DNA from: DATKEH01 sp035546355
GTDB lineage: Bacteria; Acidobacteriota; Thermoanaerobaculia; Multivoradales; JAIOJS01
NCBI GenBank assembly: GCA_035546355.1
Contig: DATKEH010000269.1
Span: 1-31,835, forward strand
Length of the DNA stretch: 31,835 nucleotides
Direction: 5' to 3'
The translations under genes and the position numbers were made by a program. Positions 1-7,609 of the stretch are shown here, piece by piece (within the stretch, counting starts at the first letter, position 1; each line of letters begins with the position of its first letter). Below the pieces are notes generated by a model. It saw only the letters and a list, made by a program, of their open reading frames with translations. It had not been told where the DNA came from and made no database searches.

Positions 1-60
1 GGCGAGCAGCAGGAGCGCCAGCGAGGATATGGAGATCGAAGGCCGAGGATTGCTGATCAT
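1..60 (-). CDS. N-terminus of an exported protein (truncated by window edge)
   Basis: An ATG (bases 58-60, reverse strand) opens a frame that runs off the left edge after 20 codons. It reads MISNPRPSISISSLALLLLA, a short polar stretch followed by a hydrophobic core as in a signal peptide or membrane anchor. A GGAGGG ribosome binding site lies about 9 bases upstream of the ATG, which supports this start. The gene is divergent from the CoA-transferase at 141, with about 80 bases between the two starts. Nothing of the mature protein is visible, so no function can be given. Confidence 0.5.
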   Translation of the reverse strand, partial: MISNPRPSISISSLALLLLA

Positions 61-140
61 GGTGGATGTTCCCTCCAGGCGTGGAGGCGTTGGCAAGAAA
101 GGTGCCATGCCGCCTGGGCGCGATCGCGAGACAATGACGC

Positions 141-1289
141 ATGCTGCTGCTCGACGGCCTTCGCGTGCTCGACTTCAGCCGGGTCCTCGCCGGGCCCCTG
201 GCCACCCAGATCCTCGGGGATCTGGGCGCCGAGGTGCTCAAGGTCGAGCCTCCGGGCGGCGACGAGACGCGCCGCTGGGGCCCTCCCTTTCAGGGGGAGA
301 CGGCCGCCTACTTCCACAGCGCCAACCGCAACAAGGCATCGCTGGTCCTAGACCTCCGCCAGGCGCGAGGGCAGGAACGGGCCCGCCAGCTGATCGCCGT
401 GGCCGACGTGGTGGTCGACAACTACCGCCCCGCCACTCGCCGGCGGCTGGGGCTTTCGGCCGCAGAGCTGCACCGCCTGCGTCCGGATCTGGTGGCGGTC
501 AGCATCACCGGCTTTCGCGGGTCGCGGGAGGACGAGGCCGCCTACGACCTGGTGCTGCAGGCCGAGTCGGGGTTCATGGGCATGACCGGGCCAGTCGCCG
601 GCCAACCGCACCGGGTCGGCGTGGCGGTGGTCGACGTACTGACCGGGATGATGGCCGCCAACGCCGTGCTGGCGGCCCTGGTGCGCCGCGGGCGCACGGG
701 AGCCGGGGCGGCGTTGTCGGTGTCGCTGCTGCAGACGGCGCTGTTCAGCCTGGTCAACGTCGCCACCAACCACCTCGCCAGTGGCGAGCCGACGCGGCGC
801 TGGGGCAACGACCACCCCAATCTGGTGCCCTACGGCGCCTTCCGCCTCGCCGACGGGCCGGTGGTGATCGCCGTCGGCAGCGACGAGCAGTTCCGGCGCC
901 TGCTGGCGGTCCTGGGCGTCGCCGACAGCGCCCTCGCCGCGCTCGGCAATGCCGAGCGGGTGCGGCGGCGGCGCGAGGTCGTCGCGGTGCTGCAGTCGGC
1001 CCTCTCGTCGCGCCGGCGCGACGAGCTGCTGGCGGCGCTCGCCGCGGCCGACGTACCCGCTGCCCCCGTGCTGCGCCCCGACGAAGCCCTGGCGCGAGCG
1101 CGTCGTTGCGACGGGAGTGCGGTGCTGGCCCTCGCCCACCCGCGACTCGGCGTCGTCGAGGTGCCCGACAATCCCATCGCTGGCGAGGGGAGCCGGCAGC
1201 ACCATCGGGCGCCGCCCCTGCTGGGCGAGGGGGGCGAGGATCTCGCCCGCCGATGGCTGGAGCCCACGAGCGGCAACCGGCGATTGTAG
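141..1289 (+). CDS. CoA-transferase family III (CaiB/BaiF type)
   Basis: This 382-residue protein fits the CaiB/BaiF class III CoA-transferase family, which moves CoA between carboxylic acids in the cytoplasm. The N-terminus has the family pattern LLDGLRVLDFSRVLAGPLAT, followed by GDLGAEVLKVEPPGGDETR (residues 26-44), which is part of the CoA-binding fold. Asp165, in VAVVDVLTGMMAANAVLAAL, sits where the catalytic aspartate that forms the acyl anhydride lies in this family. The length is slightly below the usual 390-430. The acyl substrate cannot be told from the sequence, and no beta-oxidation or carnitine gene is adjacent. The start has no clear ribosome binding site, but a GACAAT hexamer lies 5 bases upstream of the ATG. 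Confidence 0.88.
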   Translation: MLLLDGLRVLDFSRVLAGPLATQILGDLGAEVLKVEPPGGDETRRWGPPFQGETAAYFHSANRNKASLVLDLRQARGQERARQLIAVADVVVDNYRPATRRRLGLSAAELHRLRPDLVAVSITGFRGSREDEAAYDLVLQAESGFMGMTGPVAGQPHRVGVAVVDVLTGMMAANAVLAALVRRGRTGAGAALSVSLLQTALFSLVNVATNHLASGEPTRRWGNDHPNLVPYGAFRLADGPVVIAVGSDEQFRRLLAVLGVADSALAALGNAERVRRRREVVAVLQSALSSRRRDELLAALAAADVPAAPVLRPDEALARARRCDGSAVLALAHPRLGVVEVPDNPIAGEGSRQHHRAPPLLGEGGEDLARRWLEPTSGNRRL

Positions 1290-1500
1290 ATCGTACAAAG
1301 CGCGCGAACCTCGCTTCTCCGCCTCCCCGGGCGGCGCCCGCCGGGTTGGTCATCAACCGTTCGCACAGCTTCTTCCGGCGCCCGCCGCGCCGAAGGCGCC
1401 GGCAACGATCGACGCGTCGCCTTCGCCCGCACTTCCGGCACCCCCCCATATCCGATAGCGTCGCGCAGGGGGCCGCCGTGCGGCGGCCGCCGCAGTATCG

Positions 1501-2286
1501 GTGCTCACCTACCTCGCCCTCTTCGCCGCCGGTGCGGTCGCCAGCGTGATCAACGTGCTGGCCGGCGGCGGCTCGTTCCTGACCCTGCCGGTGCTCATCT
1601 TCGCCGGCCTGCCGGCGGTCGAGGCCAACGCCACCAATCGGGTGGGGGTGCTGGCCCAGAACGCGGTGGCGGTGTGGGGGTTCCATCGCTTCCGCGTCCT
1701 CGGCTGGCGGTGGGCAGGGGTCGTCGCCGTGCCGGCCGTCCTCGGCGCCGTGCTCGGAACCTGGGCTGCGCTGGTCATCCCCGACGAGACCTTCGAAAGG
1801 GTGCTCGCAGTGCTCATGGTGGCGCTGACCCTGTGGACCCTCCTCCGGCGGCAGGACCGTCGCACCGCCGCCATCGCCGGCGCGCCGCCGACGGGCCCCC
1901 TGCCCGTCGCCGGTCGCCCCGGTGCCCCGGCGGCCGCCACCCACCCCCTGCTCCTGCTCGGCTTCTTCCTGGTGGGGGTCTATGGCGGCTTCGTGCAGGC
2001 CGGTGTCGGTTTCCTGGTCCTCGCCGCCACCTCTCTCGCCGGGCTCGACCTGGTGCGCGGCAACGCGATCAAGGTGCTGGCCATCCTCGCCCTGACCCTG
2101 CTGTCCCTCGGGATCTTCGCCTGGCAGGGGGCCGTCCGCTGGCCGGAAGGCCTGGCACTCGCCCTCGGCTCGGTGCTGGGCGGCCAGATCGGCGTGCACC
2201 TGACGGTGCTGAAGGGGCACCGCTGGCTGCAGCGAGTGGTGACGGCGACGGTGGTCCTCTTCGCCGTCCTACTGTGGTTACGCTGA
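1501..2286 (+). CDS. TSUP family (TauE/SafE) membrane transporter
   Basis: This 261-residue integral membrane protein starts at a GTG. It has about eight hydrophobic helices in two halves. Each half begins with a TSUP signature: NVLAGGGSFLTLPVL with ANATNRVGVL near residues 19-55, and GFVQAGVGFLVLAATSL with VRGNAIKVLAILAL near residues 160-200. TauE/SafE proteins export or import sulfite, sulfonates or other organic anions. The substrate cannot be predicted here because no sulfur gene is nearby. The gene lies 211 bases after the CoA-transferase and is convergent with upp, with 8 bases between the stops. The start is uncertain because no ribosome binding site is evident. Confidence 0.85.
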   Translation: MLTYLALFAAGAVASVINVLAGGGSFLTLPVLIFAGLPAVEANATNRVGVLAQNAVAVWGFHRFRVLGWRWAGVVAVPAVLGAVLGTWAALVIPDETFERVLAVLMVALTLWTLLRRQDRRTAAIAGAPPTGPLPVAGRPGAPAAATHPLLLLGFFLVGVYGGFVQAGVGFLVLAATSLAGLDLVRGNAIKVLAILALTLLSLGIFAWQGAVRWPEGLALALGSVLGGQIGVHLTVLKGHRWLQRVVTATVVLFAVLLWLR

Positions 2287-2294
2287 ACGCGCCG

Positions 2295-2933
2295 CTACTT
2301 GGTGCCGAACAACCGGTCCCCAGCGTCGCCCAGCCCCGGCACGATGTAGCCGTGCTCGTCCAGCCGCTCGTCCACGGCGGCGGTATAGATCGGCACGTCG
2401 GGGTGGCGGTGGTGGAACGCCGCGATCCCCTCGGGGGCGGCGAACAGGCAGGCGAGCTTGAGCGACCGGGGTTGCCGCTCCTCGACCCGCGACGCCGCGG
2501 CGACCGCCGAGTTGCCGGTGGCGAGCATCGGATCGAGCAGGATCACGTCGCGGCTCTCCAGCCCTTCGGGCACCTTGAAGTAGTACTCCCGCGCCTCCAG
2601 GGTCGCCGGGTCGCGGTAGATGCCCACGTGACCCACCCGCGCCGATGGCACGATCTGCAGCATCCCGTCGAGCAGTCCCTGACCGGCGCGCAGGATGCTC
2701 ACGAACACCAGCTTCTTGCCGTCCAGCATCGGCGCCGACATCGGCGCCAGTGGGGTGTCGATCGCCGCCTGCGCCAGCGGCACGTCCCGAGTCACCTCGT
2801 AGGCGAGGAGCATGCTGATCTCGCGCAGCAGGGCGCGGAAGCCGGCGGTGCTGCGCTCGCGCTGCCGCAGCAGGCTGAGCTTGTGCTGCACCAGGGGGTG
2901 GTCGATGACGACCACGCGGCGTGTTGCGGACAT
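2295..2933 (-). CDS. upp: Uracil phosphoribosyltransferase
   Basis: This 212-residue enzyme makes UMP from uracil and PRPP in pyrimidine salvage. It aligns over its whole length with bacterial Upp: VIDHPLVQHKLSLLR near the N-terminus, then VSILRAGQGLLDGML (78-92), the PRPP-binding loop DPMLATGNS (134-142), and the C-terminal uracil-binding GYIVPGLGDAGDRLFGT. The ATG at 2933 is preceded by a GGAGGG ribosome binding site about 8 bases away. In-frame codons continue upstream, but that region belongs to the 118-residue protein at 2965. The gap to that protein's stop is 31 bases, so the two are probably co-transcribed. Confidence 0.95.
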   Translation of the reverse strand: MSATRRVVVIDHPLVQHKLSLLRQRERSTAGFRALLREISMLLAYEVTRDVPLAQAAIDTPLAPMSAPMLDGKKLVFVSILRAGQGLLDGMLQIVPSARVGHVGIYRDPATLEAREYYFKVPEGLESRDVILLDPMLATGNSAVAAASRVEERQPRSLKLACLFAAPEGIAAFHHRHPDVPIYTAAVDERLDEHGYIVPGLGDAGDRLFGTK

Positions 2934-2964
2934 TCTCGAGCCCTCCAGTAAGGGGGTGGGGCGT

Positions 2965-3321
2965 TCAGGGGTCGCTGCGTGCTGCCAGCTCCTCGAGGGC
3001 CCGCCGCACCGCCCGCAGCCGCTGCCACTGCCCGAGCCGGAGCCCCCCGAACGCCGCCACCAGCAGCGCCGCGGCGGAGAACAGGGCATCCTCGCCCGCG
3101 AAGGAGAGGAACGGCGCCCCTCCCTGGCGGGCGGCGAGCAGCAGGCCGAGGGCGAGGCCGGCGATGACGGCGACCATCAGGGCCCGGCGCTCCCCCTGGC
3201 GCAGATCGGCGACCACCCGTGCGGCGATGGCACCGTCCCCCTCGCCCTCGTAGGGGCCGCCGAGGCGCATGCCGGCCACGTCCTCGGCCAGCAGGTGGAT
3301 CACGGCCCGCAGGCGGAGCAT
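2965..3321 (-). CDS. Small two-helix membrane protein, unknown function
   Basis: This is a 118-residue protein that I do not recognise. It has a charged N-terminal part of about 45 residues, two hydrophobic segments (roughly 47-66, VAVIAGLALGLLLA, and 78-97, FSAAALLVAAFGGLRLG), and a short basic-acidic C-terminus. This predicts a two-helix inner-membrane protein with both ends in the cytoplasm. It lies 31 bases upstream of upp on the same strand. The ATG has no ribosome binding site, but a TACACT hexamer ends exactly 6 bases before it, which suggests a leaderless message. A link to uracil salvage rests only on position. Confidence 0.7.
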   Translation of the reverse strand: MLRLRAVIHLLAEDVAGMRLGGPYEGEGDGAIAARVVADLRQGERRALMVAVIAGLALGLLLAARQGGAPFLSFAGEDALFSAAALLVAAFGGLRLGQWQRLRAVRRALEELAARSDP

Positions 3322-3327
3322 GCGGGG

Positions 3328-3333
3328 AGTGTA
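3328..3333 (-). promoter_or_regulatory. Putative -10 box for the 118-residue membrane protein
   Basis: The reverse strand reads TACACT followed by six bases (CCCCGC) and then the ATG. With usual -10 spacing, transcription would start at the ATG. No good -35 hexamer is seen 16-18 bases upstream. Confidence 0.35.
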
Positions 3334-3418
3334 CTGAAAGGGAATCTCCAGCGACGGGTAGAAGCGGGGTGCCCCGCACCCGGGACCGGACCAGGGCGAT
3401 GGGACTGGGCAACGGGGA

Positions 3419-4186
3419 TCACGAGGGGCGACGGAAGGTCGCGGCGGCCGCCGCCTCGTCCACCAGCACCGTGACGTCCCAGTGGAGATGCAGGGCGGAG
3501 GCGGGAAAGTCGTCCGTGACCTCCCCCCGGGCCAGCCTGGTCACGGCCTCCGCCTTGGCCGCACCCGCCGCCAGCACCACCAGCCGCCGCGACTCGAGGA
3601 TGGTGCCGATCCCCATGGTGAGGGCTCGTTGCGGCACCGGCTCCCCGGGCGGGAAGTGGCGTGCGTTGGCGGCGCAGGTCGAAGGGGCGAGCTCGACCGC
3701 CCGCGTGCGGGAGCCGAGGGGGGAGCCGGGCTCATTGAAGGCGATGTGTCCGTTCTGCCCCAGCCCGAGATAGGTGACGTCGAGCCCCCCGACCGCCTGG
3801 ATCGCCGCCTCGTAACGCGCGCACTCGCGGCGCAGCGCCTCCTCGAAAGGCAGGTCGGGAGCCTGGCGCAGCACCTCCCGCGCCGTGCCGTCGGGCACCG
3901 ACATGTTTTCGCAACGCACGTCGACGTGGTCGAACAGGTGGCGCCGCATGTAGCTGCGGTAGCTCCCCGGGTGTTCGGCGGGCAACCCCACGTACTCGTC
4001 GAGGTTGAAGGTGCGTACGTCGCGAAAGCAGCGGGGCGCGTGCCGACAGGTGGCGACGACCCGCCGGTACATGCCCAGCGGGGTGTTGCCGGTGGGCAGG
4101 CCCAACACCACCGCCGGATCCCGGTCGATGGCGTCGAGGAGGTCGGCGGCGGCGCGCCGCGACAGCTCGGCGGCGTCCTTCACCAC
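3419..4186 (-). CDS. nagB: Glucosamine-6-phosphate deaminase
   Basis: NagB converts glucosamine-6-phosphate to fructose-6-phosphate and ammonia, feeding amino sugars into glycolysis. The 255-residue frame has GLPTGNTPLGMYRRVV (29-44, phosphate loop), FNLDEYVGL with Asp63 (the general acid/base region) and LGLGQNGHIAFNEPGS (140-155) with the catalytic-site His147. Two adjacent GTG codons (4186 and 4183) are possible starts. The second overlaps the nagA stop as GTGA. In-frame codons continue upstream inside nagA but show no NagB similarity. The length matches the short bacterial NagB forms; the allosteric tail of the 266-residue E. coli enzyme seems reduced. It is the last gene of the murQ-anmK-nagA-nagB operon. 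Confidence 0.94.
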   Translation of the reverse strand: MVKDAAELSRRAAADLLDAIDRDPAVVLGLPTGNTPLGMYRRVVATCRHAPRCFRDVRTFNLDEYVGLPAEHPGSYRSYMRRHLFDHVDVRCENMSVPDGTAREVLRQAPDLPFEEALRRECARYEAAIQAVGGLDVTYLGLGQNGHIAFNEPGSPLGSRTRAVELAPSTCAANARHFPPGEPVPQRALTMGIGTILESRRLVVLAAGAAKAEAVTRLARGEVTDDFPASALHLHWDVTVLVDEAAAAATFRRPS

Positions 4187-5334
4187 CCGCCAGCGGACGC
4201 CCGAGCCACCTCGCGACCGCGAACGAGCACGCGCGTCACCGCCAGCTCGCTCGACAGCTCCACCAGATCCGCGATGCATCCTGCCTCGATCCTCCCCCGA
4301 TCCGTCAGGCCCAGGACGCGCGCCGGGGCGGTGCTGGTCATCGGCAACACCCGCTCGAGCGGCACGCCGGCCCGCGTCACCATGAAGTGCACGGCACGTG
4401 CCATGGTCAGCAGACTGCCCGCCAGGGTACCGTCGGCCAGCCGGGCCTCGCCGCCGCGGACCTCCACCGCCAGCGCCCCCAGCCGATAGGCGCCGTCCCC
4501 GAGGCCGCAGGCCCGCATCGCGTCGGTGATCAACAGCAGTCGCTTGGGGAACAGGTCGAGGGCCAGCCGCAGCATCGCCGGGTGCACGTGCACGCCGTCG
4601 GCGATGAGCTCCGCGGTGACGCCTTCGGCGGCGATAGCCGCGGCCACCGGCCCGGGCTGCCGATGGTGCAGCCCGGGCATGGCGTTGAACAGGTGCGTGA
4701 GGTGGCGGGCGCCGGCGGCGAAGGCCCGCTCGGCCTGCTCGAGCGTCGCCTCGGTGTGACCGACCGAGAAGATCACCCGTTCGCCCAGCCCCGCGATCAG
4801 CGCCAGCACGCCGGGTACTTCGGGCGCCACCGTCATCAGCACCGGCAGGGCGCCCGCCGCGCCGAGCCACTGCGCCACCTCGCCGCGGTCGGCGGCGCGG
4901 AGGGCCGCGGGGTCCTGCGCGCCGGCCCGGCGCGGGTTGAGGTAGGGCCCCTCGAGGTGGACGCCGACGATCGCCGCCTCGGCGGCCCCCGGCTGCCGCG
5001 CTACCGCCGCCGCCGCCGCCAACGCCTCCTGCGTCGCCTCCCGGGGCGCCGACAGCGTGGTGGCGGCGAGCGCGGTGGTGCCGTGGCCGGCGTGGAAGGC
5101 GGCGACGGCGCGCGCCGCCTGCTCGCTGCCGTCCATGAAATCCGCCCCCGCGGCCCCGTGCACGTGCAGGTCGACGAAGCCGGGGACGAGAGTGCCGGCG
5201 AAGGGCTCCGCCTCCGGTGGCGACTCACCCTCGAGGTACACGGCGGCGATCCGCCCGTCGCCGATCTCGATGCCGACGCCATCACGCAGCCGGCCGCCGA
5301 CGAAGGCCCTGCCGTAGAGCAGCCGGCGGCTCAC
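4180..5334 (-). CDS. nagA: N-acetylglucosamine-6-phosphate deacetylase
   Basis: NagA removes acetate from GlcNAc-6-phosphate, giving glucosamine-6-phosphate for NagB. The 384-residue amidohydrolase shows PGFVDLHVHGAAG (51-63, metal-site histidines 57 and 59), HLEGPYLNPRRAGA with metal ligand Glu128, HLTHLFNAMPGLHHR (211-225), ADGVHVHP (255-262) and ITDAM with catalytic Asp281. The start is GTG, overlapping the anmK stop as GTGA, with a GGGAAG site about 8 bases upstream. The stop overlaps the nagB start in the same way, so the genes are translationally coupled. The substrate is supplied by MurQ acting on MurNAc-6-phosphate from AnmK. Confidence 0.95.
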   Translation of the reverse strand: MSRRLLYGRAFVGGRLRDGVGIEIGDGRIAAVYLEGESPPEAEPFAGTLVPGFVDLHVHGAAGADFMDGSEQAARAVAAFHAGHGTTALAATTLSAPREATQEALAAAAAVARQPGAAEAAIVGVHLEGPYLNPRRAGAQDPAALRAADRGEVAQWLGAAGALPVLMTVAPEVPGVLALIAGLGERVIFSVGHTEATLEQAERAFAAGARHLTHLFNAMPGLHHRQPGPVAAAIAAEGVTAELIADGVHVHPAMLRLALDLFPKRLLLITDAMRACGLGDGAYRLGALAVEVRGGEARLADGTLAGSLLTMARAVHFMVTRAGVPLERVLPMTSTAPARVLGLTDRGRIEAGCIADLVELSSELAVTRVLVRGREVARASAGGW

Positions 5335-6548
5335 AGGTTCAGCTTCCCGAGCACCGTGCCGCGCCCACCCGTGGCGCCGGTGACATTGGTCTCCAGCCCC
5401 AGCAGCGAGTCGTTGGCGATGACCGCGATGCCCAACGCCTCCTTGGCGCGGCTGTCGATCCCGCGTTCCTCGTGGCGAACGATGATCGCGTCGCTCGGCA
5501 GTCGCTCGCGTAGCATCCGCATGAGGGTCGGGTTCTTGGCGCCGCCGCCGCCGACGATGACCTCGTCGATCGGGCCGCGGGGAGCGAGGAATCGCTCGTA
5601 GGCCTCGGCGATGGTCGACGCGGTGAGGGCCGTGGCCGTGGCCACCAGGTCCTCCGGCGCCGCGTCGCCGGCGCGAGCCAGCAGCTCGCGGGCGAACTGC
5701 ACGCCGAAGACCTCGCGACCGGTGGTCTTGGGGGGCTCCCTGGCGAAGAAGGGGTGTTCCCGCAGCTCCGCCAGGAGGGCCTCGCGCACCTGCCCGCGGG
5801 CGGCCATCGCCCCGTCGCGATCGAACTTCATCTCGCCGGCCGAAAGCGCCTCCGCCAGCGCATCGATGACCATGTTCCCGGGGCCGGTGTCGAAGGCGAC
5901 GACGTCCTGCCTGGCGGCGCCGGGCGGCAGGTAGGTGACGTTGCCGATACCGCCGATGTTCTGCACGCAGCGGCCGAGGGTGGGGTGGCGCAGCAGCACC
6001 CAGTCGGCGTAGGCGATGAGCGGCGCGCCGTGCCCGCCGGCGGCGACGTCACGCACCCGCAGGTCGCCCAGGGTGAGGGCACCGGTCCGTTCGGCGATCA
6101 CCGCGCTCTGGCCGATGGCGAGGGTGGAACGGGTCATCAGCAGCTCCCCCGCCCAGTCCACCGCCAGCTCGGCGACCACCGGCTCCGGCGCGTGCCACAC
6201 GGTCTGCCCGGCGGTGCCGATCACGTCGACGTCCTCGGGAGCGAAGCCGTTCTCGGCGAGGAGACGCTTGGCGGCCTCGGCGAACAGCTCGCCGACCAGG
6301 AAATCGAGCTTGCACAGCTCCTCGATCCGCGCCGTGGCCGGATCGAAGAGGTGGAAGATCCGCTGGCGCAGGCTGTCGGGAAAGGGGAAGCTGCGGAACG
6401 CGACCAGGTGGACCCGGGCGTCCTCGCCGCCCCCCTCGATCTCCACCAGCGCCGCGTCGATGCCGTCGACCGAGGTCCCCGACATCAGCCCGACGACGAG
6501 GCGCCGCCGCTTGCCGGCCACGCGCATCAGCCGTTGCAGCCGGCTCAC
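5331..6548 (-). CDS. anmK: Anhydro-N-acetylmuramic acid kinase
   Basis: AnmK hydrolyses and phosphorylates 1,6-anhydro-MurNAc, a product of lytic transglycosylases, to MurNAc-6-phosphate. The protein has the ATP-site motif GLMSGTSVDGIDA near residues 20-32, the central QNIGGIGNVTYL and DTGPGNMVIDALAE segments, and the C-terminal VGGGGAKNPTLMRML. The chosen start is the GTG at 6548, giving 405 residues. It overlaps the murQ stop as GTGA and has a GGGGAG site about 8 bases upstream. The in-frame ATG at 6527 has no such site. A run of in-frame codons extends far upstream inside murQ but has no similarity to the family. The length is a little above the usual 370-385. Confidence 0.94.
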   Translation of the reverse strand: MSRLQRLMRVAGKRRRLVVGLMSGTSVDGIDAALVEIEGGGEDARVHLVAFRSFPFPDSLRQRIFHLFDPATARIEELCKLDFLVGELFAEAAKRLLAENGFAPEDVDVIGTAGQTVWHAPEPVVAELAVDWAGELLMTRSTLAIGQSAVIAERTGALTLGDLRVRDVAAGGHGAPLIAYADWVLLRHPTLGRCVQNIGGIGNVTYLPPGAARQDVVAFDTGPGNMVIDALAEALSAGEMKFDRDGAMAARGQVREALLAELREHPFFAREPPKTTGREVFGVQFARELLARAGDAAPEDLVATATALTASTIAEAYERFLAPRGPIDEVIVGGGGAKNPTLMRMLRERLPSDAIIVRHEERGIDSRAKEALGIAVIANDSLLGLETNVTGATGGRGTVLGKLNL

Positions 6549-7462
6549 CGGTCCCGCTCCCCGAGGGCGGCGCGCAGGTCGCCGTCGTGACGCGCCAACC
6601 GCTCGCCCGCCCCGGCCGCGTCCAGACCCAGGCGCAGCATCGCCACCGCCCGCTTCACCTCCCCGTCGGCGGCGTCCAGGGCGCGCCGCGCCGCCTCCTC
6701 CCCCACCCCTGCGGCGAGCTCCACCATGCGCGCCGCCCGCCGCCGCAGCTTCTCGTTGCTGGCCGGCATCTCCACCATCAGGTTGGAGTAGACCCTGCCT
6801 AGAACCACCATGACGCCTGTGGATAGGGCGTTGAGCACCATCTTCTGGGCAGTGCCCGCCTTCATCCGCGTCGAGCCCATCACCACCTCCGGCCCGGTCT
6901 CGGGGGTGATGGCGATCTCGGCTCGCCGCGCCAGCGGTGACGACGGCACCGCGGTGACGGCGACGGTGAGGCAGCCGAGCTCCCGCCCCGCTGCCAGCGC
7001 GGCGACGGTGAAGGGAGTGGTGCCGGAGGCGGCGACCCCTACCACCGCGTCGGCGGCGCGCGCCCGCTGCCGCACCGCCGCCGCACCGGCGGCGGCGTCG
7101 TCCTCGGCGCCCTCGACGGCGCCCAGGAACGCCCGCTCGCCACCCGCCAGGATCACCTGCACCAGCTCCGAAGGGGTGCCGTAGGTGGCGGGCACCTCGG
7201 CGGCGTCGAGCACCGCCAGGCGTCCGCTGGTGCCGGCGCCGACGTAGAACAGACGCCCCCCCCGGCGCAGCCGGGAAGCCACGCCTTCCACCGCGCGGCC
7301 GAGCTGGTCGGCGCAGGCCGCCACCGCACCCGCCACCATGGCGTCCTGCTCGAGGATCCGCGCCACCACCTCCCGCGGCGGCAGCCGATCGAGGTCGCGG
7401 GTCGCCTGCGAACGGTCTCCCGGCCCGCCGGGGCTGGTGGTAGATGCGCCGCGAAGGGGCAT
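6545..7462 (-). CDS. murQ: N-acetylmuramic acid 6-phosphate etherase
   Basis: MurQ cleaves the lactyl ether of MurNAc-6-phosphate, giving GlcNAc-6-phosphate and D-lactate. The 305-residue protein has one SIS sugar-phosphate domain. Key segments are RLFYVGAGTSGRLAVLDAAE (70-89, with Glu89 at the catalytic glutamate position), PATYGTPSELV, the ASGTTPFTVAAL phosphate loop and GSTRMKAGTAQKMVLNAL. A C-terminal helical part resembles the usual UBA-like tail. The first ~17 residues are an unusual Gly/Ser/Thr-rich extension. The gene heads the recycling operon and is divergent from the peptide-binding-type protein at 7610. There is no ribosome binding site, but TAGAAT ends 6 bases before the ATG. Confidence 0.95.
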   Translation of the reverse strand: MPLRGASTTSPGGPGDRSQATRDLDRLPPREVVARILEQDAMVAGAVAACADQLGRAVEGVASRLRRGGRLFYVGAGTSGRLAVLDAAEVPATYGTPSELVQVILAGGERAFLGAVEGAEDDAAAGAAAVRQRARAADAVVGVAASGTTPFTVAALAAGRELGCLTVAVTAVPSSPLARRAEIAITPETGPEVVMGSTRMKAGTAQKMVLNALSTGVMVVLGRVYSNLMVEMPASNEKLRRRAARMVELAAGVGEEAARRALDAADGEVKRAVAMLRLGLDAAGAGERLARHDGDLRAALGERDR

Positions 7463-7468
7463 TGGCGC

Positions 7469-7474
7469 ATTCTA
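7469..7474 (-). promoter_or_regulatory. Putative -10 box of the murQ operon
   Basis: The reverse strand reads TAGAAT, six bases (GCGCCA), then the murQ ATG. This spacing places the transcription start on or next to the start codon. No convincing -35 is visible, so an activator could be needed. Confidence 0.4.
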
Positions 7475-7609
7475 CCGGGGGCGCGTGCCTCGCTCGGGTG
7501 CCGCGACACGCTGGAGCGCCTGTCGTGCCACCACCAGAAGCCCCGGCGCCGTCTGCGCGCCGTTGTGCTACCTTGAGGCCCGGCGCGCACGACTGCAACC
7601 GACACTGCC

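Noticed and set aside
1310..1360. Imperfect GC inverted repeat between the CoA-transferase and TSUP genes.
   Set aside because: Symmetry is broken at several positions and no T-tract follows, so neither a terminator nor an operator can be supported.
29..2220. Very long open frames on both strands overlapping the CoA-transferase and TSUP genes.
   Set aside because: They are Arg/Gly/Pro-rich shadows produced by high GC content, with no family motifs. The true frames carry clear signatures.
3364..3377. GCGGGG-TG-CCCCGC hairpin after nagB as a terminator.
   Set aside because: The loop is only 2-4 bases, no T-tract follows on either strand, and such short GC hairpins are common here.
4184..4870. 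Upstream extension of the NagB frame through nagA.
   Set aside because: The extra residues are low-complexity and antisense-like in composition, and nagA is clearly coding there in another frame.
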